Source of the DNA: Hexactinellida sp. DTS-2022
Taxonomy: Eukaryota; Porifera; Hexactinellida
DNA: 64,000 bases
Direction: 5' to 3'
Assembly (NCBI GenBank): GCA_028753945.1
Contig: JAPNXP010000008.1
Coordinates: 1,984,001 to 2,048,000, forward strand
Both the position numbers and the translations under genes were made by a program. How positions within the stretch are numbered: position 1 is the first letter of the stretch; the number at the start of each line of letters is the position of its first letter. Positions 23,395 through 34,580 of this stretch are shown here, in pieces. The notes below the pieces were generated by a model. That model was given only the letters and a program-made list of their open reading frames with translations, was not told where the DNA came from and did not search any database.

Positions 23395-23967
23395 GTGCAT
23401 TCAGCTTCCTTTCAAGATGTACGGCTTCTCTACAGTTCTGAAAGAAAGTCTAGCAAAACTAGACCCTCACTTGACTATTAGAGTGTTTTTCCTTCTAGTT
23501 TAGAAAGGGAAAATGTTAAATTGGTTTTGAAGGTTGTTAGCGAACTTACACTATCTGCTCTTGTAATCCGAAATGAAAGTCGTTGTCAAGACCGTTAATC
23601 TTAAACGATGAACGATTTTTATTTTTGACACGTAGTATTTGGCTAGAAGCTTGGAAGGATTTACCTGACAAAACGGGTCAATTTAGTAAGCAAACGTACT
23701 AGTTTCAGACACGGGTGTACTGCCTTGCCACTTATAATTAACCATCTAACTCTAGGTTGTATCTTTTCTAGCGATTATCATTCTTTTTGCAAACTCACCC
23801 GTTGAAACAAGATTTTGGACTCTACCGTATGATGTCGGATTCGAATTACCATATTTCTTACCTTCAGATTCTTGAAACCGACCGTCGTCTTAAATTTTCT
23901 AGTTTATTAAACATGTTTGCAGACCAACTAGACTCTTTCCAATTAGAGGCGGATGAGACACAAATAT
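23395..23967 (+). pseudogene. P-type transposase fragment (central and C-terminal)
   Basis: Parallels 61900-62560 of the copy at 61178. A degraded stretch (RENVKLVLKVVSELTLSALV in one frame) is followed at 23787-23967 by LKQDFGLYRMMSDSNYHISY and LQILETDRRLKFSSLL. This corresponds to the P-element C-terminal motif with the pattern LE-FG-YR-(M/L)SG-NY-IS. The glutamate expected before FG is replaced (LKQDF), so the likely catalytic acidic residue is lost. Multiple stops precede it; clearly dead. Confidence 0.75.
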
Positions 23968-24099
23968 GAGGGGGGGCAGACTATTTCAGGGAGGCTGTCT
24001 CCTCAAATAAATAACTAATTTTCAACATACTAAACCCTTAAATATCTCAAAGAGTCAAAATCCTTAAAATGTAAATACAATAATATATAGTGAGTGAGT

Positions 24100-24454
24100 T
24101 ATATCTATTTGTAATAATACTAAAGGTATATAATTGGTGCCAAATGCGAAACTGGACTTTCAGGCCTGGGTAGGCTGGATGTTGTCATGCTCACACGCGA
24201 CACGCCCTGTACCTTTGTATACACCAATCTAACAATCTGGGTGGGCAAATGTCCCCCAAAATGGGTCTAGTAATTCTAGTTGCGCCTATGACGTGCTGAA
24301 TTATTGTTTATTTACTAAGTAGGGGTGCAGGTGATAATTCAGGGGGCACATGCCCGCCCCTTGGATCCGCCACTGTTTCCAATATGTAAGATATTGATTA
24401 TTTAATATTGTCACTATAACCAACTACAATCAATTTAACTATTAATATACTACC
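24100..24454. other. relics of hAT-like ends, no gene
   Basis: CCTTGGATCCGCCACTG at about 24359-24375 looks like the right end of a hAT-type element, but no matching left end was found. The rest is AT-rich without coding signal. Confidence 0.35.
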
Positions 24455-24920
24455 CCGCTTCGCTTATTAGGTCGCTTCGCGGCAGAACACAACCACACAC
24501 CAACCGCAAAGCGGTTGGTGTGTGGTTTATATACTCCTAAAATTGATTATAAAGCGTAAATAGGCCTAAATAATGAAATTTTACAATGTGAAATTTCAGT
24601 GATCACGTCATCATGCGATAATGAGTAAACATATTGGCAATCTGGTGTGACCAACGTGTCCGCATCATTAATGTACATGTTCCATTAAATTTTCAGATTT
24701 TTATCTCTTAAGAGGGCGCGAATTTTGTGCGATTAAGTGACTTTCAGGGTTCTCGAAATGTGACAATGGCCTCATAACTTGTCGAGGTGTGAGAAAATTT
24801 GAGTGAAAACTTCATCTTGTTGGCGGGTGCCAAAGGTTACCCCTATATGCCAAAATCAGATTGGAAACCGTCCACTTTCTTCAATCAACTCGGAACATAC
24901 AAACAAATATATATATATAT
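24455..24920. mobile_element. half-copy of the P-like arm ending in (TA)n
   Basis: Starts at a hairpin-rich segment (GGTCGCTTCGCGGCAGAACAC, ACCGCAAAGCGGTTGG), runs through the shared arm, and ends in CCGTCCACTTTCTTCAATC followed by a (TA)n run. The copy at 44655-45140 has the same two ends, so this is a defined unit rather than a random truncation. Confidence 0.7.
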
Positions 24921-24942
24921 ATATACAAGTAAACCTCCCAAA

Positions 24943-25119
24943 CATGGGCGTAGCCATGGGGGGGCCTGGGGGGCCTGGCCCCCCAAAAATTTTACATGGG
25001 CCCCCCCAAATTTTCTACAATAACTTTGAATAAGGATAGATTGAGCGTTCGCTCACTGTATTGTAATGACTCACCTGAATAGTGGCCCCCCCAAAAAAAT
25101 TTCTTTGGCTACGCCCATG
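24943..25119. mobile_element. 177-bp hAT-type MITE, CATGGGCGTAGCC ends
   Basis: Perfect 8-bp duplication CTCCCAAA (24935-24942, 25120-25127). Inverted ends CATGGGCGTAGCC / GGCTACGCCCATG. Inserted in the left inverted repeat of the Tigger element. Confidence 0.9.
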
Positions 25120-25249
25120 CTCCCAAAGTGGCACCTATCGGGAGAATGATTTTGTGCCGCTTCTCGGAGGTTGCCGCTACTCGGAGGTTGCTCGTATACA
25201 CCCTTAATATATTATTCAAAAGCTTAAATAGCATATATTGATACTAATA

Positions 25250-25348
25250 CAGTAGTAATCGGTTATAAGAACATCGGTTAAATGAATCTAAATTGGTTAT
25301 AAAGACGTTTTTCTCTACTTCCGATGCTCTTATAATCGATTGCTACTG
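25250..25348. mobile_element. about 100-bp MITE with TTATAAGAACATCGG ends
   Basis: CAGTAGTAATCGGTTATAAG is mirrored by CTTATAATCGATTGCTACTG. A larger relative is at about 3155-3605. Nested in the Tigger; the target duplication is unclear. Confidence 0.6.
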
Positions 25349-25352
25349 GGGG

Positions 25353-26952
25353 CTAATTAATACTAAAAAAATCACTAAGGGCTGATTGGCTCAATCCCTT
25401 GAGCTTGTAGTCCACGCATGATTCTATTGTGGCAGCAATCTCCGATGCCTCTGCTCCATGGCCACGCACTTCCAAGAACTTTTGACCATTTTTCAGGGCC
25501 ACTATCACCTCTTTATAAGTGTTCAACACCAGTGGAGCATCCTCTACAATTTCTACATCTTCAATGTGATCACTTTCCGGATCTGTGATCTCACTTTCTT
25601 GGGCAGGTTGACCGATATCTTTAAAAAGATTGTCTTCCCAATTACAATCTAGATTTGTACACACTGGTAGATCCCCATCGCAATGTATATATTCATTTAC
25701 GTTACAACCTTCATGAACGGTCTTGTCAATAAGAGTCTGTAGTCCTATTAGATATTGATCTGATTCTAAAAATGGGTCATCGCTGTCATCATTTTCGTTG
25801 AGTCCACGATTAATAACATCCATGGAACCACTCAGAATACCAGCATTTCTGAAACATTTAGAAATAGTTTCAGGTTTAACCATGTCCCAAGCATTGGCTA
25901 CCCATTGGATTGCCTTAAGTATATTCACTGATTTAGAAACATCAGATGCTGTGTCGCATTCATCAATCTTAGCAAGAACATATCTCAGAAACAAGCGGCG
26001 ATAGTGAACTTTGAAATTTTGTATGACCCCAATATCTAGAGGCTGAAGCTTGGATGTAGTATTAGCAGGTAGAAAGCAAATACACGTACTAATATTCGCG
26101 AATTTTCCTAGTAGATAATCTGGATGGCATCCTGCATTATCCATGAATAGTAAGAGTGAGCGAGATTCGCGAATTAATCTGGAATTTAAACGCGTGAGAA
26201 TAGTTTTTAGGATACCAGCAGTCATCCAAGTTTTCTTCTGATCAAAATATATAACAGGAAAAATACTTTTATCCATTTTCCCGAAGCAACTTGGATTTTT
26301 AGATTTCCAAATGACTACCGGTGTTTCTTTTTCACCAGTAGCTGTGACTATAAGAGTCACTGTCAGTTTCTGCTTGCTTTTTTTCCCTCCTGCACTGCTG
26401 CACATCGTTTTCCTTTCTCTATGAATCCACGATCAGGCAAAGCCTGCCGAAAAAATACAGTTTCATCTAGATTCTAGATATCTACTTTTCTATAGCAATG
26501 CACATTTTCTGGTAACCTCTCCTTCCAAGAGTCAATCGTCGTTCCAGCTACATCACCAGATTCTCCACAGACTTTTAATTTTTTCATGTTATATCGTTTT
26601 TTCCATTTCTCCAACCAGCCATTACTCGCTTTAAAATGATGCTCCCGAGGCGTGTAGCGATCTGCATTCCCATTTCAATCAGTTGTGGGCCCCCTGGGTA
26701 AATATTTTTCGAGCATGCAAGAGTGTACCATTCATATAACAATCCATTAATTTCAGTATATTTTGATATCCGCTCAATCTTACCAGTGAACACTCGGCTT
26801 CCTGAAACATTTTTGAGATACAAAGACATGATAGAATCCTTACTCCTCAGTATTTTAGATATTTGTGTTCTTCCACATCCGAAAATATTCCCTAAGCCTG
26901 CTATTTGAATTCCAGGATTGGTTTCATCTGTCTTGATTACATCTACTCTCAT
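25353..26952 (-). pseudogene. Tigger/pogo (CENP-B-like) transposase
   Basis: The N-terminal part (26952-26584) has GCGRTQISKILRSKDSIMSL and ACSKNIYPGGPQLIEMGMQI, the helix-turn-helix and CENP-B-type DNA-binding halves. Between about 26450 and 26590 the line NLDETVFFRQALPDRGFIE holds the first aspartate (D in LDET), with a TAG just before it. The 350-residue frame at 26405-25353 carries LTVTLIVTATGEKETPVVIW, LLLFMDNAGCHP (second D) and ANTTSKLQPLDIGVIQNFK (third D), giving a DDD triad typical of Tigger. It ends with a normal C-terminal tail. One in-frame stop and one or two frameshifts near 26400 and 26590 make it a recently dead copy. Confidence 0.88.
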
Positions 26953-27291
26953 TTGTAACGTTAAATATTTGTTCTTTTAGGTTGAAGTTGATGCCATTCA
27001 AGAGTAAAAAATGCTGTTAGGAAAGACAAATTTCAATAAATTATTCAAGTCAACATGCTTGTATAGTAATCAAACGTTACAAGATTGACATGATTGTTAT
27101 GTTCATGTAACAAGTATTCCCTAAAAGGGATATTACAATGTTGCCAAGTATAATACGTGTCTTCTATAGTAGGCACAATTCATATCAATTCTTATACTAC
27201 AAGAAAACTAAATCATGAGTATGGAATATGGATACAATACTATCTTTGAGTCTAATATTGAAAACATTATTCTTGCTAAAACAGTTTAGCT

Positions 27292-27672
27292 ATGGCAACA
27301 AGTTTATGCGCTGTTAAGTTGGAAATGTTAGAAATCAAATCATTTGTGAGAGGTTACCAAGCTTATATGGATATTTGGACTCCAGAGGAAGGAGAACATT
27401 TGAACTTAATCCGGGAGCCAGACAATATTAAAGATAAGTATGCAGTATCAGTTATGAAAGATGGCCTGGTTGTAGGCCATGTCCCTTATAATCTAGCACC
27501 AAGAATTTCACAATTTTTGAAGAGAGACTTAAACAAAGCCTTTCTAAACCAATAAACCGAGGAGCAGGTTTTAGCCTAGAGATTTCGTGTATATTATCTG
27601 TATGGACCCAAGATTTACATAGATAAAATGAAGGAAATTGTGGATGCCCTTTCTTCAGACGGGCTCCTCTAA
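27292..27672 (+). pseudogene. HIRAN-domain protein carried by the Tigger
   Basis: Begins MATSLCAVKLEMLEIKSFVR and continues GYQAYMDIWTPEEGEHLNLI, REPDNIKDKYAVSVMKDGLV, VGHVPYNLAPRISQFLKRDL. After residue 86 the frame shifts: NRGAGFSLEISCI is read in one frame and LYGPKIYIDKMKEIVDAL in another, ending at a TAA at 27672. The REP(D/E)N-(x)-DK-AV and VGHVP motifs are typical of HIRAN domains, known elsewhere as single-strand DNA 3'-end binding modules in helicases. It lies 340 bp from the transposase start on the opposite strand and about 320 bp inside the right inverted repeat. Function inside the transposon is unknown. Confidence 0.8.
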
Positions 27673-28006
27673 TAACCTAATTTCCTACAATCATGAAATA
27701 TAGACGATATGTTATAAATATGTATATATATTTTAACTTCTTATTTGAAACGTTCTTAAAGAATGGCATGTATATGAGTGATTGTTACATGTACATCTGA
27801 TTGGTGCCGTATCTCGAGGTAATTTTGTATTAAACATTTCATTCGGGAGTTCACTTAACTGCAGTATGTCAGAGGTTTCCGTTACTCGGAGGTGCCGTTA
27901 CTCAGAGGTTCAAGAAGTACTATTAGTATAGGAAAATCAATCGATGGAATGGGATGATGCAGCTTCTCGGAGGTGCCGATTTGGGAAGTTTACCTGTATA
28001 TATATA

Positions 28007-28180
28007 CAGTCAACATCCGGTAACTCGAACCCTCAGGGGAATGAAAAATCCGTTCGAGATAACGAATGTTCGAGTTAACGGGCATTCGAGTTACCGGATG
28101 TTGACTAAGGGGAAATGAAAATTCGTTCGAGATAACGAATGTTCGAGTTAACGGGCATTCGAGTTACCGGATGTTGACTG
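28007..28180. mobile_element. 174-bp pogo-type MITE with internal duplication
   Basis: CAGTCAACATCCGGTAACTC and its complement lie between TA dinucleotides (28005-28006, 28181-28182). About 70 bp ending TTACCGGATGTTGACT is present twice in tandem. It lies a few bases from the right end of the Tigger. Confidence 0.85.
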
Positions 28181-28595
28181 TATATTTATATACACACATA
28201 AAGGTTTATGTTTTAATAGTATACGTAGATTAGGCCTAATATGATGACTGATTACAGCATTAAATTCCTTCTGTTCTCTTCTATAATTCCTAATCAATCC
28301 ATGTTTAAGTTACCTTACATTTCCCTTTCCCCCCCCCCCCAAACATTTAATCATCTAAAAATCTAGGACGTCTTCTGATCCTGCTAGATCTCCTAGGAAG
28401 CTGAGATTCTTCTAGCGGTTGGATTAATCATGGAAGATTGATCATCTTTTCACTAGTACCTTCGAATAGAAGAAGTAATTGTATCTAGTAGAATATCGTT
28501 TTCAGTATTCCTTTCATACCTTTCTCTCACTCGATTCATGTGAACTCGCTCTCTCCCTTCATCGTGCGTTATTCTGATGTTTACCTGCTAAGAAC

Positions 28596-28645
28596 TAGGG
28601 ATGTACCGGATATCCGGTTCTAATCCGGTATCCGGCACCACTAAC
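28596..28645. mobile_element. left end of the hAT element (TAGGGATGTACCGG)
   Basis: TAGGGATGTACCGGATATCC then GGTTCTAATCCGGTATCCGG closely matches the left end of the element at 43457-47130 (TAGAGCTGTACAGGATATCC). This suggests the transposase at 28692-30740 belongs to the same family. Confidence 0.75.
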
Positions 28646-28691
28646 AATGAAAGCATAAACAATTTAATGACTAAATGAATAACATAATCTA

Positions 28692-30740
28692 CTAAACCTT
28701 TAATTTACGAGATTTTCGATGACTGAACTCTTCAATAGTTTCTCTGAAGTCAATTTTTCGGAGTGAATCGTGTTCTATTGACATCAAATAAAGCATATTT
28801 AGCGACTCTCGGACATAGTTGAGCGCAATTCGCTTTTTATCCGCTTAAGTTTGGAGAACATTCGCTCACCGGTATAATTGCTAACCATAAGGCATAAGTA
28901 TATGCGCAGTGTTATATTTAGATATGGAATGCCTCGCAAAGACCATGCTGCGATAGCATTTGATAAATGAATAGTTATATGCTACATTCAAGGATTATAG
29001 CTTTATCTATTTCTGACATTAGGTAAGAACTGAATTGGATCAGCTCATCTGTGAGACTGTCAGATCATCTGGATAATAATGTACTAATCTCTTGGATGCA
29101 GCAGAAAGTTCATTTGGTTTCATTTTTGCCATGTTGGAAAGAAATCCAACTTATCACAAACATGGCAGTATGCTTCCATTCGCTTTTTCAACGCAGCGTC
29201 GATTTTGTCAATAATTCATAGGAATCGGTCAATTGTGAACCTAACACTTGCGTCAAAACTGCACCTTTAGCAATCCCGTCATCGTCAATTGGGTTTCTTC
29301 TGCGTTTCCTGCACCTTTCTTCTTTGTACACATTAACTCCTGATCGCAATATTCCTCGCTCTTCAAATTCATGAAATTTAGGACGCAAAGTAGCGACATA
29401 CTCTCGCAATTATACTAATATCTTCACAGCTGCGTTCAGATCCAACTTCTCGCTCTGAAGTATTATACTGGACTTGTTAAACCTCTCCATTAACACAACT
29501 CAGAACCGATTTCTAGAGTACGCATTTTATCTGCTAGACCCTCGGCTTCTTTACGCGCTCCATTTTTGTGTTCTCATCCTCACTAAGAGAATCTAAAGCT
29601 CCGCGAATATTTATATATCCTCTTAGTAAGGCATCACATGCTCCCGCGCTTGCGGACCAACGGGTATCACTTAATCTCTTTACAACCAGTGCATTGCCTG
29701 CTTCCAATGCTTTGACTAAGGTAGCCCAGCGGTGTGTGGATCGACAGAAAAAATCGTAAACCCCCTGAATGAAATCAAAGAAGGAAACAGAAGCAGTATA
29801 AGTGTCAGCAGCACATTTCCCAACCAAATTTAATGAGTGGGGAAAACATGGAATATAATCTGCCTTCGTATTCTTTTCGCGCACGCGAGTTTGTACACAA
29901 TGTATTTTTCACTCATGTTACTAGCGTTATCGTATGATTGACCACGACAATCATTAATGTTTATGCCAGCTTGTTCCAAAAACATGAGTAGACTGTTGAC
30001 CAACTCTTCACCAGTATGTCCACCAATTTCAATAAATTTCACAAAACGTTCAACTGGTCCATCATCCAAGACATAGCGTGATACACATGTAAGCTGGTCA
30101 ATATGAGTAATATCTGGTGTAGAATCTATGGATACTGAAAAATATTTTGCACACTTCAATTCATGAATGATCGATTGGAATAATTTCTGACCCATGATCT
30201 GGATAAATTCGTCGAACACAGTTGATGATAAATATGATACATGTCCTCTGCCTCGATTACCATACTTATCGATGTGGGCAGCAAGGAATGGGTCAAATTG
30301 ACTAATGAGTTCAAGAATACCTAAGTAGTTATCGTTAGCCTGAGATCCTATGATCTCATCGTGACCACGGAATGGCAAACCGCGCTCCGCTAGGAACTTG
30401 ACAACAGCTACTATACGCTGCAGCACGTTCTTCCAGTAATTACAATCTGTTTTCAATTGTTTGGCCAATTCAGTATCAATGCGACTCAGAGAAAGGCCGC
30501 GTGAATTTAATGCGAACATTGCAGATAGGTGACTTACCTTTCTCGTGTCGGGATATACTGTAGATCAGAGGTTAAAGGCAATTCACTTGCAGAATCTATT
30601 AGTTCTACTTGTTACTGATAGTACGGTTGCTGTCCCCAGATGAAATCCAATTTCGGAGTTTTCTGAAGTAATTGCTGTAGCCGCAGTTCTTCTTGTTTTT
30701 TCTCTCTTTCTTTTTCAGCACCTCCCTTGAATTTTTGCAT
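28692..30740 (-). pseudogene. hAT transposase, ZMYM/ZNF862-like lineage
   Basis: Read from 30740 downward: a charged start (AEKEREKKQEELRLQQLLQK, KTPKLDFIWG), then RIDTELAKQLKTDCNYWKNV, GLPFRGHDEIIGSQANDNYL, YFSVSIDSTPDITHIDQLTC (D of the triad), NDCRGQSYDNASNMSEKY, YIPCFPHSLNLVGKCAADTY, FFCRSTHRWATL and VVKRLSDTRWSA. At the C-terminal end (about 28880-28692) YTGERMFSKLKRIKS and RKIDFRETIEEFSHRKS represent the hAT dimerisation region. Several frameshifts (near 29880, 29530, 29180, 28860) and one start-side frame break disable it. A hAT-like inverted end TAGGGATGTACCGGATATCC begins at 28596; its partner on the right was not found. Confidence 0.85.
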
Positions 30741-31417
30741 TAATATTTATATGCTAAATGTCTTAGAATATGAGAGCAAAATAAATAATTGTCTAACAAT
30801 TAACTATGCATACAATATACATACATTGCCTACTTAATATACGGCCGTCTGTCACCGAGAAGGCCAAATTATAAATTTCATTCTAGGATAAACTATGCCT
30901 CCTACTATTGTTATTATTTGGGTTGTATATGGGGTAATCAACCATTGCGTGTCCAATGTAACCACTTTTGAGTATCTAAGATTTGTGGTCAAGCTGTTTA
31001 GGCGCCATTTCATGGTGACGATAACAATTTATGATATATGAAAAATTTTTAAATATCATAAATTTCATTTTCTTCATACTTTCTGATAATTTTATAACAG
31101 GAATACTAAAATAGGGACTTGTTTCACACTCCCAAGGCTACTAAATCACAAAATGGCGAGATTCTAAAAATTTATAAAGCAACCACATGTTAAAATATAA
31201 GTAGTATCCGAGCTACAACTTACTATTTTCGTCCATAAAACTTAAATAATTGCTGGTTTATATATAATTTTCTCATAATATATTCGGAAATGTAAACTAA
31301 GCATATTAGCAAAATATTTTCATTTTCTCGTTGTTCTTTTAGACTTGAATTGTATATATAAAATATTTGTTGTGTCATCATTAAATGGCGGCTAAACAGC
31401 TTAATCACAAATCTGAG

Positions 31418-32318
31418 GGAAACCTGAATAAGACCGAATGGAATAAGACCGAAAAAAAACACGGACTGGAATAAGACCGAAAGGAAATCAGTACTGGAAT
31501 AAGACCAAATGGAATAAGACCGAAATAAACTCAGTACTGGAATAAGACCGAATGGAATAAGACCGAAATAAACTCAGTACTGGAATAAGACCGAAATAAA
31601 CTCAGTACTGGAATAAGACCGAATGGAATAAGACCGAAAGAAAATCATTACTGGAATAAGACCGGATGGAATAAGACCAAAATAAAATCAGTACTGGAAT
31701 AAGACCGAATGGAATAAGACCGAGAAAATATAAGGGCTGCTTTTCACCTTGATCAATATTAGACACATAGAAAGGCGGGCGTTTTAACCATTCTCCATAA
31801 AGGACAATGAGATTGGCGAGTGTTTTCTACATGATTAATACTAGACACTTAGATAGACGAGTGTTTTCTCAATGAATCGTTACACAGCTTCGATAGTCGA
31901 GTGTTTTCTTAATGAACCATAACTCACGCTTTAGAAAGTTCTAGTGTTTTAACCATTCTCCATAAATGACAATTAGAGTGGCCAGTGTTTTCTCCATGAT
32001 CAATACATCACACTTCAGAAAGGCGAGTGTTTTCTCCATGAATCATTACACACCTTTAGATAGTTGGGTGTTTCCTCAATGAACCATAATTTACGTTTAG
32101 AAAGTCGAGGTTTTACTTTATTCGTACAAACACATATTTATAAGCATAGAGTAGCCCTTATATTATTCGGTCTTATTCCAGTACTTATTTTCTTTCGGTC
32201 TGAATTCCAGGAGTGATTTTCTTTCGGTATTATTCCAGTACTGATTTTCTTTCGGTCTTATTCAAGTCCTAGAAAATAACATTTTCTGCCAAGATTTTCG
32301 GTCTAATTCAGTCAACTA
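31418..32318. mobile_element. non-autonomous MULE with array ends
   Basis: Perfect 9-bp duplication AAATCTGAG (31409-31417, 32319-32327). Both ends are inverted arrays of a unit around CTGGAATAAGACCGAA (31428-31735 and about 32160-32310). Between them lie several copies of CGAGTGTTTTCTCCATGAATC, whose complement resembles the inner motif of the MULE at 138-1610. No gene. Confidence 0.82.
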
Positions 32319-32398
32319 AAATCTGAGATTCTCAAAAGTTATTCCATTGGACTGGCAATGGTTTATTACCCCAAGTACAACCCAAATAATAACAATAT

Positions 32399-33037
32399 CA
32401 GGGGCGGATCCAGAGTTTTTTAAAAGGGGGGTTGCTAATACATAAGTGAGCATTTCCAAGGGGGGTCTGCGGGGCGTGTTCCCCGGAAAAAATCAACCCT
32501 TATCAGAGCCGGCGGAAGCAATTATAAAGTGGTCAGGCCATGGCTTGGCCGGCGTTACTAGTGACGTAAGAGTGGTCAGCTATCGGCCTGGCCACTTGAG
32601 AAAAGTGGTCAGGCCATGGCCTGATCGGCCTGATCGTTTCCGCCGCCCCTGCTTATACATCTGAAGATGATTTTAGATGCCATTTTATGACTAGCAAACA
32701 TACTATTATTATCCAATTTTATTATGTTATTCAATTGATTCTTTTACTACTATAACAGCGTTATAGCGAAAGTTAGTTATCTTATCCAAATACTAGTTTA
32801 GATATATGAATATGAATCTAATGTTTGGATAAAATTAATAGCACAAGAGCATACACAATATAAACATACATCATATAGCTAATCGGTGGACTTTGTAAGC
32901 GTGTGTTTCTTATCATGAGGTGAAGTACAAGTATCTGTGGTAGAATGGAAACTCACAAAGTAATGCGATAGAGTTACCAATCAACACAAAAGGGGGGGTT
33001 GCAACCCCCTAAACCCCCCCCGCCTGTTCGGCCCCTG
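32399..33037. mobile_element. 639-bp element with 5-bp duplication
   Basis: The ends CAGGGGCGGATCCAGAG and GTTCGGCCCCTG are flanked by AATAT (32394-32398, 33038-33042). Mirror and related copies of the surrounding arm (30900-30930, 51955-51985) show a single site. It carries the nested element 32504-32651 and homopolymer G/C tracts near its ends. Confidence 0.8.
32504..32651. mobile_element. 148-bp MITE with 5-bp duplication
   Basis: CAGAGCCGGCGGAAGC and TTTCCGCCGCCCCTG are flanked by CTTAT (32499-32503, 32652-32656). Its interior AAGTGGTCAGGCCATGGC repeats resemble the AAAGTGGTCAGG interior of the MITE at 22506-22652. Confidence 0.8.
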
Positions 33038-33528
33038 AATATGAGGCATAGTTTATCCTAGAATGAAATTTATAAACTGGCCTTCTATTTTTTGGCCTTC
33101 TCGGAGAGATACACGGCCGTATATTAAGTAGGCCAAGATACATACGTATATGTATATCATAGTGACTAGGCATAGATAAATTAAGAAATTTATAATATAA
33201 GGTTCTCTAAAAAGTGTGTGTGTGTACTGTGTGGAATATAACTCTTGAAATCTGAAATCTAAAAACAAAAGGAAAATTAAAAACAGGCATATTTCATCCA
33301 TATATGTTAACACCGCGAAGCCGTTTAAAATTCGAGGCTGGGTGCCAAGGCTCCTTTGGCACCATGGTTAATCCGCTACTGACCGCAGGTATACGATTAG
33401 GGCGGCTATCTCTAGTGCTAATCTTATGAAATGAAATGTCTGTTCGTCCCGGAGTTGTAGAGAAACGATCTGTAAATTCGTAAAGTAGTTCGGACAATGC
33501 TTTTGGATGAGATGGAATATCATATATA

Positions 33529-34135
33529 GTGGTCACAAAAATTAAGATTCTGTTGCCAACCTCTGGCTAGTTTAGTTTTATGCCTGATTCTGATACTTTA
33601 GGGTATATCTCGCGATTTAAGCTCCCATTCCGCTCTGGAAAGTTTGGGCAAAAGTTTTTATAGCGACAAATTATCTTTTCCTAAATTTAGGTCTATTATT
33701 GAGATTTACATGGAGACATACTACATAGCCAGTAAAAATGTTATTGCATATAGTATATAATATAAGAAATGCTTTAAATCCCTTAAAAAACTTTTTAAGA
33801 ATGGACCTCCCATGGTGACAAAATGACGTGAGAATCTTCCAAAGGTTATTACATTAAAGTATAGTCCCGATTGGGTTGAAATTTTCCGTGCAGCTCCTAT
33901 TTATTGTATACTGTTCAAAAACACTCCAATTTCAATTAATGAAATGATCAGATAGGGGCCTTAATTTTCAAAATGATTGCCGGAGGCCCTTTGAATTTGT
34001 CGATATAAAAAAGTTTGCCCAAACTTTCCAGAGCGGAATGGGAGCTTAAATCGCGAGAAATATCCTAAGTATCAGAATCAGCATAAAACTTAATTAGCCA
34101 CAGTTTGGTCATGGAATCTTAATTTTTGACACCAC
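33529..34135. mobile_element. mariner-like MITE with 110-bp inverted ends
   Basis: GTGGTCACAAAAATTAAG and CTTAATTTTTGACACCAC lie between TA dinucleotides (33527-33528, 34136-34137). The arms share GCTCCCATTCCGCTCTGG and AAAGTTTGGGCAAA-type tracts. No gene. Confidence 0.78.
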
Positions 34136-34172
34136 TAATACTCCATTCTTTCTTCGAAACATGGGTTATAAC

Positions 34173-34571
34173 CAAGGTTGCAACCGAATAGTTGACCGAA
34201 TAGCTGCTTGCCGATTAGCTAAGAATCGGTCGCTTACCCAAATTGAGGTTTATTGGTTTTTTATGAACCCTGATGTATTTAGCTAATCAAATAAAAGCAT
34301 TGGGCTTACCTGAAGATAATATTTTGCTAATCTGATATTAGTATTCGGTTGACCAAAAGTATTATTCGGTTGACCGAATAGTAAAATTTGTCAACTAAAT
34401 ACTAACATATATTTCGACAAAATATCATTATTAGGTGAAGCAAATACTTGTAATTGTAGACATGGATGTATTTGCGGTCCAAAATGACAAATAATACTGG
34501 GTTTCGGTAAGCAACCGATTCTTAGCTAATCGGCAAGCAACTATTCGGTCAACTATTCGGTTGCAACCTTG
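34173..34571. mobile_element. hAT-type foldback MITE, CAAGGTTGCAACCG ends
   Basis: Perfect 8-bp duplication GTTATAAC (34165-34172, 34572-34579), itself a palindrome. The arms CAAGGTTGCAACCGAATAG and complement extend through GATTAGCTAAGAATCGG. Non-coding. Confidence 0.85.
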
Positions 34572-34580
34572 GTTATAACA

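Larger units (their letters stand above)
24926..27996. mobile_element. Tigger/pogo transposon with two divergent genes
   Basis: The ends CAAGTAAACCTCCCAAA (continuing AGTGGCACC after the nested MITE) and TTTGGGAAGTTTACCTG lie between TA dinucleotides (24924-24925, 27997-27998). Inside are a pogo-type transposase on the minus strand (25353-26952) and a HIRAN-domain relic on the plus strand (27292-27672). A small non-autonomous relative with nearly the same ends lies at 54121-54306. Confidence 0.85.
30824..33137. mobile_element. P-like foldback, CATTGCCTACTTAATATACGG ends
   Basis: Perfect 7-bp duplication ATACATA (30817-30823, 33138-33144). The ends CATTGCCTACTTAATATACG and its imperfect complement (…GTAGGCCAAG) begin arms that mirror each other (GGCCAAATTATAAATTTCAT, GATAAACTATGCCTCC, CAACCCAAATAATAACAATA). 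A MULE (31418-32318) and a 5-bp-duplication element (32399-33037) are inserted. A half-copy of the same family is at 51715-52090. No coding sequence. Confidence 0.82.

Noticed and set aside
31428-31735. CRISPR-like array
   Set aside because: Spacers are not unique, the unit is degenerate and forms the inverted end of a MULE in an animal genome.
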